Shown: positions 1 through 11,405 of the stretch, piece by piece
Layout of the letters: every line of letters starts with the position of its first letter
Numbering within the stretch: position 1 is the first letter of the stretch
From: Coix lacryma-jobi var. lacryma-jobi
Lineage: Eukaryota; Streptophyta; Magnoliopsida; Poales; Poaceae
Assembly: GCA_009763385.1 (NCBI GenBank)
Contig: CM019823.1
Span: 168,918,302 to 168,982,301, forward strand
Length of the DNA stretch: 64,000 nucleotides
Direction: 5' to 3'
Notes under the pieces: generated by a model
The model's database searches: none
Told to the model about the DNA's origin: nothing
What the model saw: only the letters and a program-made list of their open reading frames with translations
Position numbers and translations under genes: made by a program

Positions 1-760
1 CCTTGCGATGTGTTGCTCGCCTTCTGCGAGCTTCTTTAGCTTGATCCCTCCTGATTCTCACAGCCTTTATTGACTCGGTTTCTGCGGGCCCTTCTGGGTC
101 GTTATCAGATATCATACTCAGAGTTTCATCATCCTGGAAGACATCTGGGGGGGTTGGAGGTCGTATAGATGACTGGTGCCCCGCCATGAAGACTTCACGA
201 GTGTAGCCTTGGTTTGATGATCCTGGCGTAACCGATTCCATAGTAGAGGTGCCGGAGATTAGTTCTGTTGAGGTGCCGTGTTCCTCAAAGGGGAGCTGAT
301 GTCCGTGTTGATATGGGAGCTGCTGATCGATTGTGCCAACCAGCTTGGCCGGAGCTGGCTGTATTGGCCAATGGACGATGTTTCCCTCCTTTGTAGAGCT
401 GAAGACGAGTCCTTGCTGAGCTCCCGTCAAAGGTATCTCTTGATACTCTTTGAATCTTGAGACAGTTAGGTCTTGGAGGTTTCGAGCTAAATTCCGTAGC
501 TCGAAGGTGATGCCATGTCTGATCTCCGAGTCCTTTTCGTTCTCAAAGGTTGAGTTCGAGTAGGAGTCGGGTGCTTCAGGTTGGTTCTCGGAATCTCGTG
601 GATCTTGGACTGCAAGATTTGCTAGTTCCTGGGTGAGATCATCCATCTTTGGTGTGGCTTGCAATTCTGGATCAGTGTGAAGTTGTTGGTGCAGCTTTCC
701 TTGCTCATCTGTGATGCAAGTCCATGAACCAAAAACGAAAATTGATCCCACCGAGAACAT
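1..760 (-). CDS. Partial gag-like ORF of a minus-strand LTR element (runs off left edge)
   Basis: Reading the minus strand from the ATG at 760, the frame stays open for about 253 codons to the window edge with no stop. The product starts MFSVGSIFVFGSW and becomes rich in Asp, Glu, Gln and Pro. It ends at the edge in a basic stretch (KEARRRRATHRK). It lies 45 bases downstream of the LTR-proximal motif at 805-823, the usual place for the first ORF of a gypsy element. I see no retrotransposon gag core, zinc knuckle or protease in the visible part, so it may be the N-terminal extension of gag or the only ORF of a non-autonomous element. Reading frame and position are seen; the gag assignment is inferred. 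Confidence 0.6.
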   Translation of the reverse strand, partial: MFSVGSIFVFGSWTCITDEQGKLHQQLHTDPELQATPKMDDLTQELANLAVQDPRDSENQPEAPDSYSNSTFENEKDSEIRHGITFELRNLARNLQDLTVSRFKEYQEIPLTGAQQGLVFSSTKEGNIVHWPIQPAPAKLVGTIDQQLPYQHGHQLPFEEHGTSTELISGTSTMESVTPGSSNQGYTREVFMAGHQSSIRPPTPPDVFQDDETLSMISDNDPEGPAETESIKAVRIRRDQAKEARRRRATHRK

Positions 761-804
761 GTTGTCGTGGTTCGCCGAGCTCTTGGTCGTCGAATCGCCG
801 AGAA

Positions 805-823
805 CCCCTACCTGGCGCGCCAG
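805..823 (-). other. LTR-proximal primer-binding region of the left element
   Basis: On the minus strand this reads CTGGCGCGCCAGGTAGGGG, directly after the LTR end at 825. The core TGGCGCGCCAGGTAGGGG is familiar just inside the 5' LTR of grass gypsy elements. I do not name the primer tRNA because the match was not computed. Confidence 0.6.
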
Positions 824-824
824 C

Positions 825-1432
825 TGTCGGTGTTTGTTAACCGACAACTCGTCTTGAGTAATCTCAGACGATTTGTTCGGTGGGGATCGGCGTTCGTAGA
901 ACTCGACGAGTACGCAGGGACAGCGATTTATACTGGTTCAGGCCGCTAAATAGCGTAATACCTTACGTCCAGTGTGGCGTTGTGCCTTGTGTATGATTAT
1001 GATTCAATGTTCGATGATAGAAGCCCGCGCCTGCTTTCCCTTATATATCCGGGTGAAGCATTGCACAGACCGAGTCCTAGTCGGTTACAACAGAGGATTC
1101 CTATTCTAATTACAAGACTTCCCTTAAGAACTCGACTAAGTTACAGTGAGAGTCCTAATCCAAGTACGCTTCGTATCAAGTCTTCGGATCTCTCATGCCG
1201 TCCGGGATTAGTCGGAGAGATCATCTTCTGATGATATCTCTGACATCCTGGTCCGTCACCTCCTTCCTGTGTTGCTCGTTGTTGAAACTCTTACGTCAAT
1301 TACTAAGAACAGGGGTTTAGCCTATTCTCGGTAGCAACGTTAGAAATGATTAACAATAATTCTTAGCGACACTAATAATGTGGCGCTAGAGCGGTTGAAT
1401 ACTAATGCCTTGTGGGGTTGTCGGTCCTGACA
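825..1432 (-). repeat. 5' LTR of the left, truncated gypsy element
   Basis: On the minus strand the segment begins TGTCAGGACCGACA at 1432 and ends AAACACCGACA at 825, giving TG...CA ends with a short inverted terminal match (TGTC and GACA). A TATA box lies at 1041-1048, and the primer-binding motif follows immediately. Near the 3' end is a block resembling CGGCCTGAACC...TAAATCGC that recurs in the LTR fragment at 28862-30685, so the two are related. No second LTR or target duplication is visible because the element leaves the window. Confidence 0.65.
1041..1048 (-). promoter_or_regulatory. TATA box in the left LTR
   Basis: The minus strand reads ATATATAAGGG, placing a TATA box about 390 bases into the LTR and about 216 bases before its end. 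That fits a U3/R boundary driving transcription leftwards into the ORF at 760-1. Confidence 0.5.
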
Positions 1433-1643
1433 CTAGCAACAGACCAGACATGAGTGTTTGCAAAGATCAAGGGATTCTGCAAGCGCACAGAACTATCATG
1501 TGTAGCACTTCATCTGGGAGTAACCAGGTGTTGAATTTATATTTTCCCAAGAAAAGGCTAGGTGGTGTAAAGATCGAGTTAGAAGAGGCAAGAAGTAATT
1601 TAGGAAAGGTGAGAAGGGATGAATGCCTAGCAAGAACGGGGTT
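1433..1643. other. Older flanking sequence between two insertions
   Basis: About 210 bases separate the left LTR from the target duplication of element A. The matching continuation after A starts at 28790. I recognise no gene or repeat family here; the short open frames are not convincing. Confidence 0.5.
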
Positions 1644-1648
1644 GTCAC
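1644..1648. repeat. Target-site duplication GTCAC, left of element A
   Basis: GTCAC lies directly before the LTR start at 1649 and is repeated exactly at 28785-28789 after the other LTR. This defines both element ends and shows that the two LTRs belong to one insertion. Confidence 0.9.
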
Positions 1649-4600
1649 TGTGGCGGAACCGTCCTGATTATAAGAGCTGAAGTACCATCTTAGCCAAATC
1701 CGTCTAACATCGACTCATACTTGAACCCATATAACCCCGGTAGTCCGGAAATCTCGAAGGATTTCAAACATCATGCAACATACTGGATCGCATTGTTCAA
1801 GTATTACATTCGTAAGGATACATCACAGATAAACGAAACCGAATTTAAATATCAGAGTGCAGAAATAAAGAGTTATTACAACACTGAGTTTTTAAAGTGC
1901 GGAAGCTTAAATAAGTTTTGAAGCACAACCACCACGCACGTGGTCCAAATAAAACATTGTCTGATAACTGAAGTCAACTCAACTCACTCCTCCTTTTTCA
2001 GGTAATGTGCCACCCACAGTCTTAGTCCAGCAAAAGAAAAGGGGAAGCTTCTGGACGACCCTGCCCTGGGCCTACTCCTCATCACCCTCCACCGGGTAGA
2101 GGCAGTGCTTACAATAGCCATAGTACACCTGGCCATCTGCAACAAACGGGATAAACCCAGAGTACGGGAATGTACTCAGCTAGACTTACCCGTCCAACTG
2201 AAAATAAAGACACCAAGGGTATGCCAGGCTTTTTGGTGGACCTGGGATCTTTTAGTTGCGAAAAGCTCAACTTAAGAGAAGGAATATTTAATGATACCAG
2301 TGAGCAGTCAAGTTTTAGACCTACCTCTTAATCTAGGTTTTGCACCTGGACTATTACATACACTTGAGTCTAATCAATCAATAATATAACCATATCCAGT
2401 TGACTTTAACCACATTTTAGTTGAACCTTAAACATCACATGGAGTTGTATCGTGGTGAAGCTCGCCATAGTTTCCCACTAACCGGGGGAGACGACGACTC
2501 GAATCGAATTCCAAACCAGCTGGTGAAAGACCTTTAATACCAACCCACACTTTCCCCGTCGGGTCCATGCATTGGGTAACCGCTCGATGCTTGTTCGTGG
2601 TGGTAATCATCGCGGTTCAAGCACGGACCACCCAATTAGAACTATACGATGGCCATTCCGAGGCAGATCGTGTTTCCATACTAGAGGGTGCGACACGGGT
2701 TGAGACCGGCCCGAACAGCTTCTAACCGGCTTTGGGGTCGATGATTACAGCACCAACATATCCCCTAAGTAAAAGGGCGCGTTCAAAAATGAACGAGGGC
2801 CAACATCGATACAAACCTACACGATCCAACGGACGAGCTACCCCAAGTTTCCAAACTTGTGCCTTGCCTTCCAGTTGACCGTATTTCACTACTACTCAGG
2901 TTCTTTTCCACGATAGCAAATATAGCCAACCGTGATCCGGTAAATACCCACCAGGGGTATTACGGGAACATCCTTTCTTTACTACTTTATTAAGCAGGCT
3001 AAGCAATTCTACATGTAAATAAGTAACAGGATAACAAGGCAGGTGTAAACAATATTCAAGGGATAGTAATGCAGCAAGTAGGATTCAGTCAACTCCTATA
3101 CCTAATGCATCACAATATAAAATACTCAAATAGATTAATTGTAAATACTGGGAGACATAGAATGCTCCGGGGCTGGCCTTGGAAAAAGACTAAGGCCTCG
3201 TGAGCGGGGCACTCAGGCAGGTTAGTTTCCTATGCGGGGTCGACCTCCTCAGCTTGGGGCAGTTCCGGGATTTCTTGTTCGATGCTTGCTTCCTGCTCCT
3301 GACTGGGCTCCGGGACTATCGATCCTATTGCATGCGGTGAATAATAATTAAATAATTAATGCGGGGTGCGAGATATGGTGGTATGATTGTAAATATTTCT
3401 TGCAAACCAACAAAGCCAACTTGTTGAACCACTTTTGACATTGAGGAAAACACTTATTTACCTCGTAAAACAAAATCATTATTTTAACTATTTCTTAGTT
3501 ATTAATTCAAAAGAAACTCAGGTTTCAACTGCAAGTACATTTTTTTGAACTCAAAAAAATCCACAAAAATTCCAGAAGGAAACTAACACTAACTGGACTT
3601 CACTGAACAATTTTTTGCCAGAAATAAAATACAGAACAGAAGATACAAAAAGATGAAATAAACTGCTCAAAAGGTACTTTGAACTAACTTTGCACATAAA
3701 CAGTGTCAAACAGCAAGTTTCATATTTTTCCTAGCTTCATCTATTCATAAACACTCTACTGTAAAAAATTTAGTGCCAAAGCATAAATACATAAACCTAC
3801 ACAAAATAAACCAGTTTATTCCAAGATAAACCATTTGAACTACAACCCTACTGGAAAAGGGTGCTATACTCATTTTCATATTTTTCCTAGATTCTACTCC
3901 ACATTTCATATTTATCAAGAAAGTTCCATGAACAGAAACATTATATTCTTTCCTGCAAGAACTTTTATAAGAAAAACACAGAAAAGCACATTTGTACAGA
4001 AACTTCACATTTTTCCATATAACAACCTATGCTTAACATTTTTCCTAACTGGAACATAATACATAGAGACTGCACAAATTTTCCCATATTTTATGTTCAC
4101 ATGTATAACACTTTAACAATTATCTCAAGAAAACAACTAAAAAGGACATTAAACCTAAACAGATACTTTTTCTACATAAACAGTGCGTCATACATTTTTC
4201 ACAGCTACATAACAAGATAAGGCACCTTCACAAATTTTTCCATGAATTAACTACACCAGAAAACACATATAACCATTTATCTCACAAAAGCACATAAACT
4301 GGATTCAAATAAAAACAGTAAAATAAACTTTCAGCAAAAATACTTTCATATTTTTCCATGATAGATCTACTCATGAACAAGCTAACAAAACTGAAAGCAC
4401 CTCATTTGGATCTTTAAAACGTGCTACACAAAAATGACAATCTTTCCTGAAAAATAAAACAAAAAAGAAAAACATTTAAACTTTCCAGGCCCATATTGCG
4501 CAGACTCGGTCCATGGACCATAGGTGGTTGACGCGTGGGTCCGCGTGGTCAACGGGGCCCATCGGTCAGAGAGAGCAAAGCAGGGGAAGGGGTTGACCGC

Positions 4601-6148
4601 ACAGTTCTCGCCGGCGGTGCGACCAGGTTCGGTGTGTTCGCCTTGACGAGGCGGATCGAATGGTGGTGGTGGTTGGGCTAGCGCACGGCCGTAGCTCATC
4701 GGCGGCGAGCTATGGCGGGCGGTGGCGGCAGCGATGCACGGCTTCGCCGTTTCCGGCGGTCGCCGGTGAAATCAATGTGTGCATCGTGCTTCGTGAACCC
4801 TACGGAGCAAGACTAGCAGGTCGGTGCAGCCGGTGAAGCTCCAGAGGGGCTTGGCCACGTGTGAGGGCCACGGCGGCGCCCATGGCGCTCGGCCGGGTGA
4901 GAGAGAGAGGTGGGGATCGGTAGAGACCTAGTAGAGGGGTGTTCTCACCTTGCCTTCGCTCAGTGAGGCTCGTCGAGGAAGAAGGAGCTCGGTGGAGGTT
5001 TGGTTGGTGAGGAACGGCGGTGAGCGCTCTCCGGCGTCGGTGGCAACCGAAAAGGGGGAAGTGAGGGTGCAGACGTGGTGGAGCTCGGCGGTGGTTTCTT
5101 CGCGCGCACCGCGTGTGCGAGGCGAAGGCGGAGCTCGGTGCGAGGCGGATTGGATGGTGGGGCTCGGTCGTGGCCGGAACGGCGATGGTGTTCTTGTGGT
5201 GGTGTGCGGCGGCGAGAGCGAGCAGTGTTCTCGGCTCGTGTTCACGGAAGGAGGGGAGAGCTGGTGGGAGTGGCTTGTGCGAATGTAGAGCGAGAGGGAG
5301 AGGGGTGCGGTGCGCGGGGTCTTTGCCCTCGGGCTTGGCCGGCGGCGACCCGAGGTCGTGGCGGGGGCAACGGCGACGCGACGTCGCGCAGTTGAGCAGC
5401 GTGAGCGGCGAGGCGGCGCGGCAGGCGAGGCGGGCAACGACTGGCGGTCGACGATCGTGGTGTGATCGCGGAGGGAAAGATCGGGAGGTGATAGGCGGGA
5501 GCGGATACGCGGCAGGGGCAAGCCGCCACGTGGTAAGCCGGTCGGCGTACGGCGCTGCCGCGCGGTTGGGGCCAGCGTGTGCGGCGCGCGGCGTGCGCAG
5601 GAGGGTGCGCGGGCGAGCGAGCGTGGGCCTGGGCCGGAAAGGCCGAATGGGCCGGATGGAAAGCGCCGGGAAAAATCATTTTCCTTTTTCTTTTTCCAAA
5701 ACTTTTTCAAACTTTGACCATTCAAAACAGTTTCAAAAACTCCAAACTAGGCTTTGGCTCAAAACTAAAAGTAGCTCAAAATAATTTTTCTCTACAACTT
5801 CTATATAAGGCACTTTTGTTGAAAAGCATTTTCTCAATCTCCACAGAAATAAAGCCAATTTTGAGCTATAAATCATTTTGTTTCCCTCATTTTTATTTGT
5901 CAAACCATTTTGAACTAGATCAAGGTGTCAATATAAAAAGTGTTATACTCGATATTCTCTATTTTATAAAATTATTTGCCAAGACAGAAATCCACTTAAA
6001 CCATTAAGTCCATTAGAAACCAAAATCCAGATGAACAAACAAAAGGCAAAAAGCACTTTCATGCACATGGAATGATGCAATGCATTACTTATGCCTTTTA
6101 GTAGCTAAATGTAGTTTCTAATGCAATGCTTGACACTAGAGTGTCACA
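1649..6148 (-). repeat. 3' LTR of element A (4500 bp)
   Basis: It matches 24316-28784 along its whole length with scattered substitutions and small indels. A GC-rich block at about 4500-5680 gives long open frames on both strands in both copies; these look like composition artefacts. A-T rich sequence surrounds it. As the 3' LTR it would supply the polyadenylation region of the minus-strand transcript. The pol reading frame runs a few codons into its edge (stop at 6136). Confidence 0.92.
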
Positions 6149-6162
6149 GCCCTTCCCCCCTT
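6149..6162 (-). other. Polypurine tract of element A
   Basis: The minus strand reads AAGGGGGGAAGGGC directly before the 3' LTR (TGTGACAC). This is the position and composition expected of the plus-strand primer for reverse transcription. It also codes, in frame, for the last residues of the decayed pol ORF. Confidence 0.85.
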
Positions 6163-8779
6163 AAAGAAATCTCGTCCCGAGATTTGGGTTACGTACCATT
6201 TCTTAACAAAAGCGGGATAGTTTACGCGTAAGTACTCCTCTGTTTCCCAAGTTGCATCGTTGGGTCCGTGATTGCTCCAGAGAATCTTGTAAGTCTTCAC
6301 TTCTTGGTTGCGAGTCTCTCGGGTCTTGGTATCTAATATCTCCTAAGGCTGTTCATAGTATTCCAGATCTGATCTGATAGTAACATCAGGGATCCGAACC
6401 TCTTCTCGTTCTGGAACTCGAAGACACTTCTTCAACTGGGACACATGAAACACGGGAAAGACTGCACTCATCTCTGGGGGTAACTGCACTTCATAGGCTA
6501 CTTCCCCTTTCTTGGCTATGATCTGATATGGTCCCACATATCAGGGTGCTAGCTTTTTCTTAATTCCGAAACGTTGGACCTTTCTCATGGGCGAGACCTT
6601 AAGGTAAACATAATCTCCTACCTGAAATTCCAAGGGTCTTCTTCGTGTGTCAGCATAGCTTTTCTGTCGGGACTGTGTTGCCTTGATATGTTGTTGTACT
6701 GTCTGCACAATCTCCTCAGCATCCTTTATATAATCTGACCCATAAAATCCTCGATCTCTTGATTTAACCCAATTTACCGGGGTTCTGCACCTTCGTCCAT
6801 ATAAAACTTCAAACGGTGCCATCTTTATACTTTCTTGATAGCTATTATTATACGAGAACTCTGCGAGGGGTAACCACTTCTACCATGATTCTCCTGAGGA
6901 CAGAACACAAGCCCTAAGGATATCTTCCAAAATTTGATTCACTATTTTCGTTTGTCCGGCGGTTTGCGAGTGATAAGCGGAACTTCTTACCAACTTAGTT
7001 CCTAGCTCCTTGTGCAACTGTTCCCAAAAATGCGCTATGAACTGGGGTCCTCTATCAGAAACAATCCTCTTAGGAATTCCATGTAACCTTAAGATGTTTT
7101 GAATGTACAAATCCGCATACTGGTGTGGCCGATGTGTAGTCTTGACTGGTATGAAGTGAGCCACTTTGGATAACCGATCCATGATAACCCAGATAGAATC
7201 ATGTCCTTTTTGAGTGGTGGAGAGACCTGTGATGAAATCCATACTAATCTCTTCCCATTTCCACTCGGGGATTGACAAAGGTTGTAACAATCCGGCTGGT
7301 CTCAAGTGTATAGCCTTTATCCTGTAGCAAGTATCGCACTTTGCGACATAAGCTGCAACTTCTTTCATCATCTTCGACCGCCAAAACCTTGTCCTCAAAT
7401 CTTGGTACATCTTACTACTCCCTGGATGGATAGACAACTTCAAATTGTGGGCTTCATTCAGAATTCTTTCTTTCAGCTCTGTGTTCTTGGGAACAACCAA
7501 CCTCTGATTATACCACAAAATTCCCTGTTCATCTGTTTTGAAGTTCAATGAACTACTGGTTTCCAACCTCTTAATCTGGCAGATCTCTTCATCGGTCTTT
7601 TGTCCTTCAATGATGTCACTTTCTAGATTGCACTGTAAGGTGATATTATTCAGCATAACTGGGTGCATAAGGTTGAACCCATCTTCCAACAATGGTTGGA
7701 GGGAGTTGCAATGAGTCTTGCGACTCAAGGCATCTGCTACAACATTTGCTTTTCCAGGGTGGTAATGCACTTCTAGGTTGTAATCCTTGATCAACTCCAA
7801 CCATCTTCTCTGCCTCATATTCAACTCTGGCTGAGTGAAGATGTATTTTAAACTTTTGTGATCTGTGTACACGTGACATAGGTTTCCCATAAGATAATGC
7901 CTCCATATCTTGAGTGCATGAACTACGGCTGCCAATTCCAAATCATGAGTCGGGTAATTCTCTTCATGTGGTCGCAACTGGCATGAAGCATATGCTATAA
8001 CTCTCCCATTCTGCATAAGCACACATCCAAGTCCAATCTTGGATGGGTCACAAAACACATCAAAAGGTTCCTCCAGATTTGGTTGAGCCAAAACTGGTGC
8101 CGAAGTCAACAAGGTTCACAGAGTGCGAAATGCTGCCTCACACTCTGGAGTCCATTCAAACTTCTTGTTTTTCTGAGTGAGACGAGTCATAGGTTTTGCG
8201 ATCCTTGAGAAATCCGGAATGAACCGACGGTAGTATCCGGCCAATCCTAGAAAGCTGCGTACCTCATGTACGTTAGTGGGTGCTTGCCAATCCATAACTT
8301 CATGTACCTTCGTGGGATCCATAGAAATTCCTTCCCGTGAAAGGACGTGTCCAAGGAAGGGTACCTTCTTTAACCAAAACTCACACTTGCTAAACTTAGC
8401 ATACAATTTGTGTTCTCGAAGTCGAGCTAAGACTACTCATAGATGCTCAGCATGATCCTTCTCATTTTCAGAGTATACCAAGATGTCATCAATAAACACC
8501 ACAACAAACTTATCCAACTTGGGCATGAAAACCGAATTCATCAAGTACATAAAATGTGCCGGCGCATTTGTCAGTCCAAAAGACATAACTAGATACTCAT
8601 AGAGTCCATATCTAGTGGAGAATGCTGTCTTTGGTATGTCCTCTCTTCTGATCTTGATCTGATGGTAACCTGATCTCAAGTCGATCTTGGAGAACACTTT
8701 TGCTTTTGATAACTGATCGAACAAGACGTCAATTCGGGGTAAGGGGTATTTGTTCTTTACAGTTACTGCATTAAGCGGT

Positions 8780-8890
8780 CTATAGTCCACACACATCCTT
8801 AACGTTTTGTCCTTCTTTTTCACGAAGATGGCGGGACATCCCCAAGGCGACGAACTATAGTCCACACACATCCTTAACGTTTTGTCCTTC
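8780..8890 (-). repeat. 36-bp direct duplication inside RT (8780-8815 and 8855-8890)
   Basis: The same 36 bases, starting ctatagtccacacacatcc on the plus strand, occur at 8780-8815 and 8855-8890. The first copy is in its proper place, coding MCVDY in RT. The second sits where related copies code for the segment after SRRAYRMP, so about 20 conserved RT residues are lost and replaced. It causes the frame change between 9133-8855 and 8871-8437. Confidence 0.85.
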
Positions 8891-9169
8891 GTTAGCTAGC
8901 ATCCTATACGACCTCCGAGAAATTGGTGCCGTTCCAAGGATTAACTCTATAGCAAACTCCACATCTCTATCTGGTGGTAGTCCTGGCAACTCATCAGGAA
9001 AGACATCTGGAAACTCACACGCTACTAGGATCTCAGCTATCTGCTTTGTCGTGATATTGAACAACACTCCGATCTCATGGGGGTTTCGGGGTAACTTAAA
9101 CCGGAAAGAAGATCCATTTCGGGGACTAACCATGGAAACTACTCACTCTGCGATGTCAAGATTGACCTT

Positions 9170-10585
9170 CTAGAGTTTCATCCATCCCATACCCAAGATT
9201 ACATCCAGACCTAGACTAGGGATGACTATGGGATCCACTATGGCCTGTTTATCCCCAAAAGTCATTTCCACTCCTTTAGCCATTTTACGGGCGGAGAGAA
9301 CAGCTCTGACGGAACTTATCTGGTATCCCTGATCCAACTCTACTAACCCGAGATTACTTCTTATAGAAAAATTCTCACTTATGAAAGAATGCGATGCTCT
9401 AGAATCAAACAACACAACTGCGGGGTACTGATTAACAAGAAACGTACCAGCGGTGACCGGCTCTCCCTCTGGTATCTCCTCGACGGTGGTGAAGTGCACA
9501 TTGCCGGTGCGAGGTCGGGGCTGGGTGTACTGCTTCTTCGGTTGGGGGCACTGGCGTGACAGGTGTCCGGTTTGGCCGCAGTTGTAGCACGGTCCAATCA
9601 CATACGGAGTCTTGGGACCTCCTGCACTTCCTGCCTTCGCTTTGTTCTGAATCAGGGAAGCGGTGTAGGGCTTCTGAAACCCGGGACGGGGACGGTTGGT
9701 GGTTATCTTCCTCTGCGGGGGACGAAACCTTACTCCTGCAACTGGCGGGCGATATGGGGTACGTGCTCCAAAAGGGGTCCTCTGCTGAGACGAACCTCCT
9801 TCGTTCGCACGACGACGAGTCTCTGTTGCCAGCCTGCTGTCATTAGCCTCTTGATTTAGGCAGTCACTGACAAAGTCAGTGAAGGTGGTGCGGTGACTGT
9901 TTCCCATCTTGGAGAGCATGGTGGCATTCATGCCACGTTTGAAGCTAGCAATCTTCTTGGCTTCTGTGTTGACAAAGTCAGGGGCGTAGCGAGATAGGTT
10001 GTTGAAGTTGTGAAGATATTTTGACATGGACCTGGTTCCCTGGGATAGCCTCATGAACTCTATAACTTTCATTTCCATCAAACCACTGGGGATGTAGTGG
10101 TTGCGCATAGCAGTAGAGAACTGGTCCCAAGTAACCAGTGCATTTGCTGGCAAGGATGCACGGTACTGGGACCACCACAAACCTGCGGGTCCTTCCAACA
10201 TGTGGGCGACATACTCTGCCTTAAGCTCTTCAGTCAAGCGAAGCAGGCGGAACTTCTGAGTGATGGAGTTGAGCCACTCATCTGCTTCAAGCGGTTCAGT
10301 GACTTCCTTGAACACAGGGGGACGAGTGTCCAAGAAGTCACGATAGGAGCTGTACTGGTTGGGCTCTGGGCCTTGGCGCTGCTGATGCTGCTGCACAGTG
10401 TTGTTCGTGATATTACACAGAGTGGCCCCCATGTGCCTCTGCATCTCTTCCATGTTCCTCTGACTGCCCAGAAACTGGCCAAAAAACGCTTCCGGCGTCA
10501 TCAGCGGCGGTGGGGGTGGTGGCAGATTTTCCTCCTGCCCTGACCCCTGTGCACGTTGGCTGCGAGTGTGTGCCGACATCTGCAT
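9170..10585 (-). CDS. gag: Element A gag plus protease (471 aa)
   Basis: An intact frame from ATG 10585. Residues about 80-200 form the retrotransposon gag core (PPVFKEVTEPLEADEWL, then LEGPAGLWW). A CCHC zinc knuckle C-x2-C-x4-H-x4-C (CYNCGQTGHLSRQC) lies at about 340, followed by an aspartic protease (VVLFDSRASHSF, then DVILGMGWM). The protease active site is Asp-Ser-Arg where the family has Asp-Ser-Gly, so it is probably dead. The stop at 9170 separates it from pol, but the frame continues into the next segment (9133), so ancestrally gag and pol were one ORF. Gag forms the particle and binds RNA. The nested Sirevirus begins 142 bases upstream of its start. Confidence 0.93.
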   Translation of the reverse strand: MQMSAHTRSQRAQGSGQEENLPPPPPPLMTPEAFFGQFLGSQRNMEEMQRHMGATLCNITNNTVQQHQQRQGPEPNQYSSYRDFLDTRPPVFKEVTEPLEADEWLNSITQKFRLLRLTEELKAEYVAHMLEGPAGLWWSQYRASLPANALVTWDQFSTAMRNHYIPSGLMEMKVIEFMRLSQGTRSMSKYLHNFNNLSRYAPDFVNTEAKKIASFKRGMNATMLSKMGNSHRTTFTDFVSDCLNQEANDSRLATETRRRANEGGSSQQRTPFGARTPYRPPVAGVRFRPPQRKITTNRPRPGFQKPYTASLIQNKAKAGSAGGPKTPYVIGPCYNCGQTGHLSRQCPQPKKQYTQPRPRTGNVHFTTVEEIPEGEPVTAGTFLVNQYPAVVLFDSRASHSFISENFSIRSNLGLVELDQGYQISSVRAVLSARKMAKGVEMTFGDKQAIVDPIVIPSLGLDVILGMGWMKL

Positions 10586-10726
10586 ATCCCATCAATAAGC
10601 AATCATTAGGTGGTGTCATAATGATCATGAATAAATACCGTGCTGCACATAATTTGAAAATTTAGCACACGACCAAGTATAATTACTCATTTACATACAA
10701 CATCACAGAATAATTGCTCGAAATTA
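10586..10726. other. Gag leader of element A, interrupted by the Sirevirus
   Basis: 141 bases of element A between the gag start and the insertion point. Its continuation on the other side of the Sirevirus is 22379-22565. Together they form a spacer of about 330 bases between ORF1 and gag. Confidence 0.7.
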
Positions 10727-11137
10727 TGAAGGACCGAGAAAGCACTAGCAAGGCGACCAGAGGGGGGTGAATGGGAGCTCAAAAATTTCTCTCAAAACTT
10801 TGGCCAAATGTCCCAAAATCAACCCCGAGAAATGGCGACCGAAACCGTGATGCTCACGACCCTTGGAAGAGGGTGGATGATCCCTAGGATCACAGCGGAG
10901 CACCACAAAGAGATAGCACACCAAACTCCAAAAGCTCCGGCTCGAACACGACCCCAAAAACCAAGTCCCTAACGTAGATAGACAGCTACGTCAGGAAGTC
11001 CCCAAATACCGATGCTAACAAGTAGCAAAGATACCTAGAGAGGTTCCTTGGTCAACTACAAGGCCAAACGAGAAGTCTGGAAACCAAGTGAACAAGCCGG
11101 GAGAGCAAACGCACCAAGCCGGAAGCTTCAGGCAATT

Positions 11138-11405
11138 CCCGGACTGTCCGGCCCTGGGGTCCCAGACTGTCCGCGGTACCGTCGGACTGTCCGCGGTTCA
11201 CTGGCGGACTGTCCGCCGGCAGAAAACCCAAAACAGCAGTGTTGCTGCAAAGTCCCTGGACGTTCCCGGACTGTCCGCGGATTTCAACCGCGGGCTGTCC
11301 GCCGGTCATCAATTGCTAAGGTAGCCGAGGGAAGCAGCCACTGGTCTGGCTCACCCCCGATGCCCGGACTGTCCACGGTCCCAGGCGCGGACTGTCCGCG
11401 ACCTT
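11138..11405 (-). repeat. CGGACTGTCCG palindrome cluster in Sirevirus LTR
   Basis: About eight copies of a palindrome around GGACTGTCC, mostly CGGACTGTCCGCGG or CGGACTGTCCGCCGG, occur in under 270 bases. CG-rich palindromic clusters in the LTR are a known Sirevirus feature. The other LTR carries the same cluster at 20718-20995 with some copies mutated. Confidence 0.8.

Larger units (their letters stand above)
6136..9169 (-). pseudogene. pol: Element A pol: RT, RNase H, integrase and chromodomain, with stops
   Basis: Sense order on the minus strand: a protease-RT linker (CEFPDVFPDELPGLPPDRDVEF) near 9020-8950; RT with the catalytic FIDDILVYS motif near 8490; RT thumb (8406-8116); RNase H (YASCQLRPHEENYPTHDLEL, then TDHKSLKYI) near 8000-7840; the integrase zinc region (CDTC) near 7340; an integrase core with MDF, SDRGPQF and GQT motifs; a GPY/F-type region; and a chromodomain core (YKILW, ATWE) at about 6290-6210. 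Stops occur at 9143, 8437, 8116, 6880, 6541 and 6343. From 8871 to 6136 all segments share one frame, so nonsense mutation rather than frameshift did most of the damage. The exception is a 36-bp templated duplication at 8855-8890 that shifts frame inside RT. Confidence 0.92.

Noticed and set aside
1405..1921. Short plus-strand frames between the left LTR and element A
   Set aside because: They cross an element boundary (target duplication and LTR start at 1644-1649) and show no domain.
4928..5725. 265-codon minus-strand frame, and overlapping plus-strand frames, in the GC-rich block of the A LTR
   Set aside because: Open on both strands because of GC composition, low-complexity Pro/Arg/Ser product, and not kept in the same frame in the other LTR (27495-28364).
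10097..10543. Plus-strand frame of 148 codons
   Set aside because: Shadow antisense to the intact gag ORF of element A.
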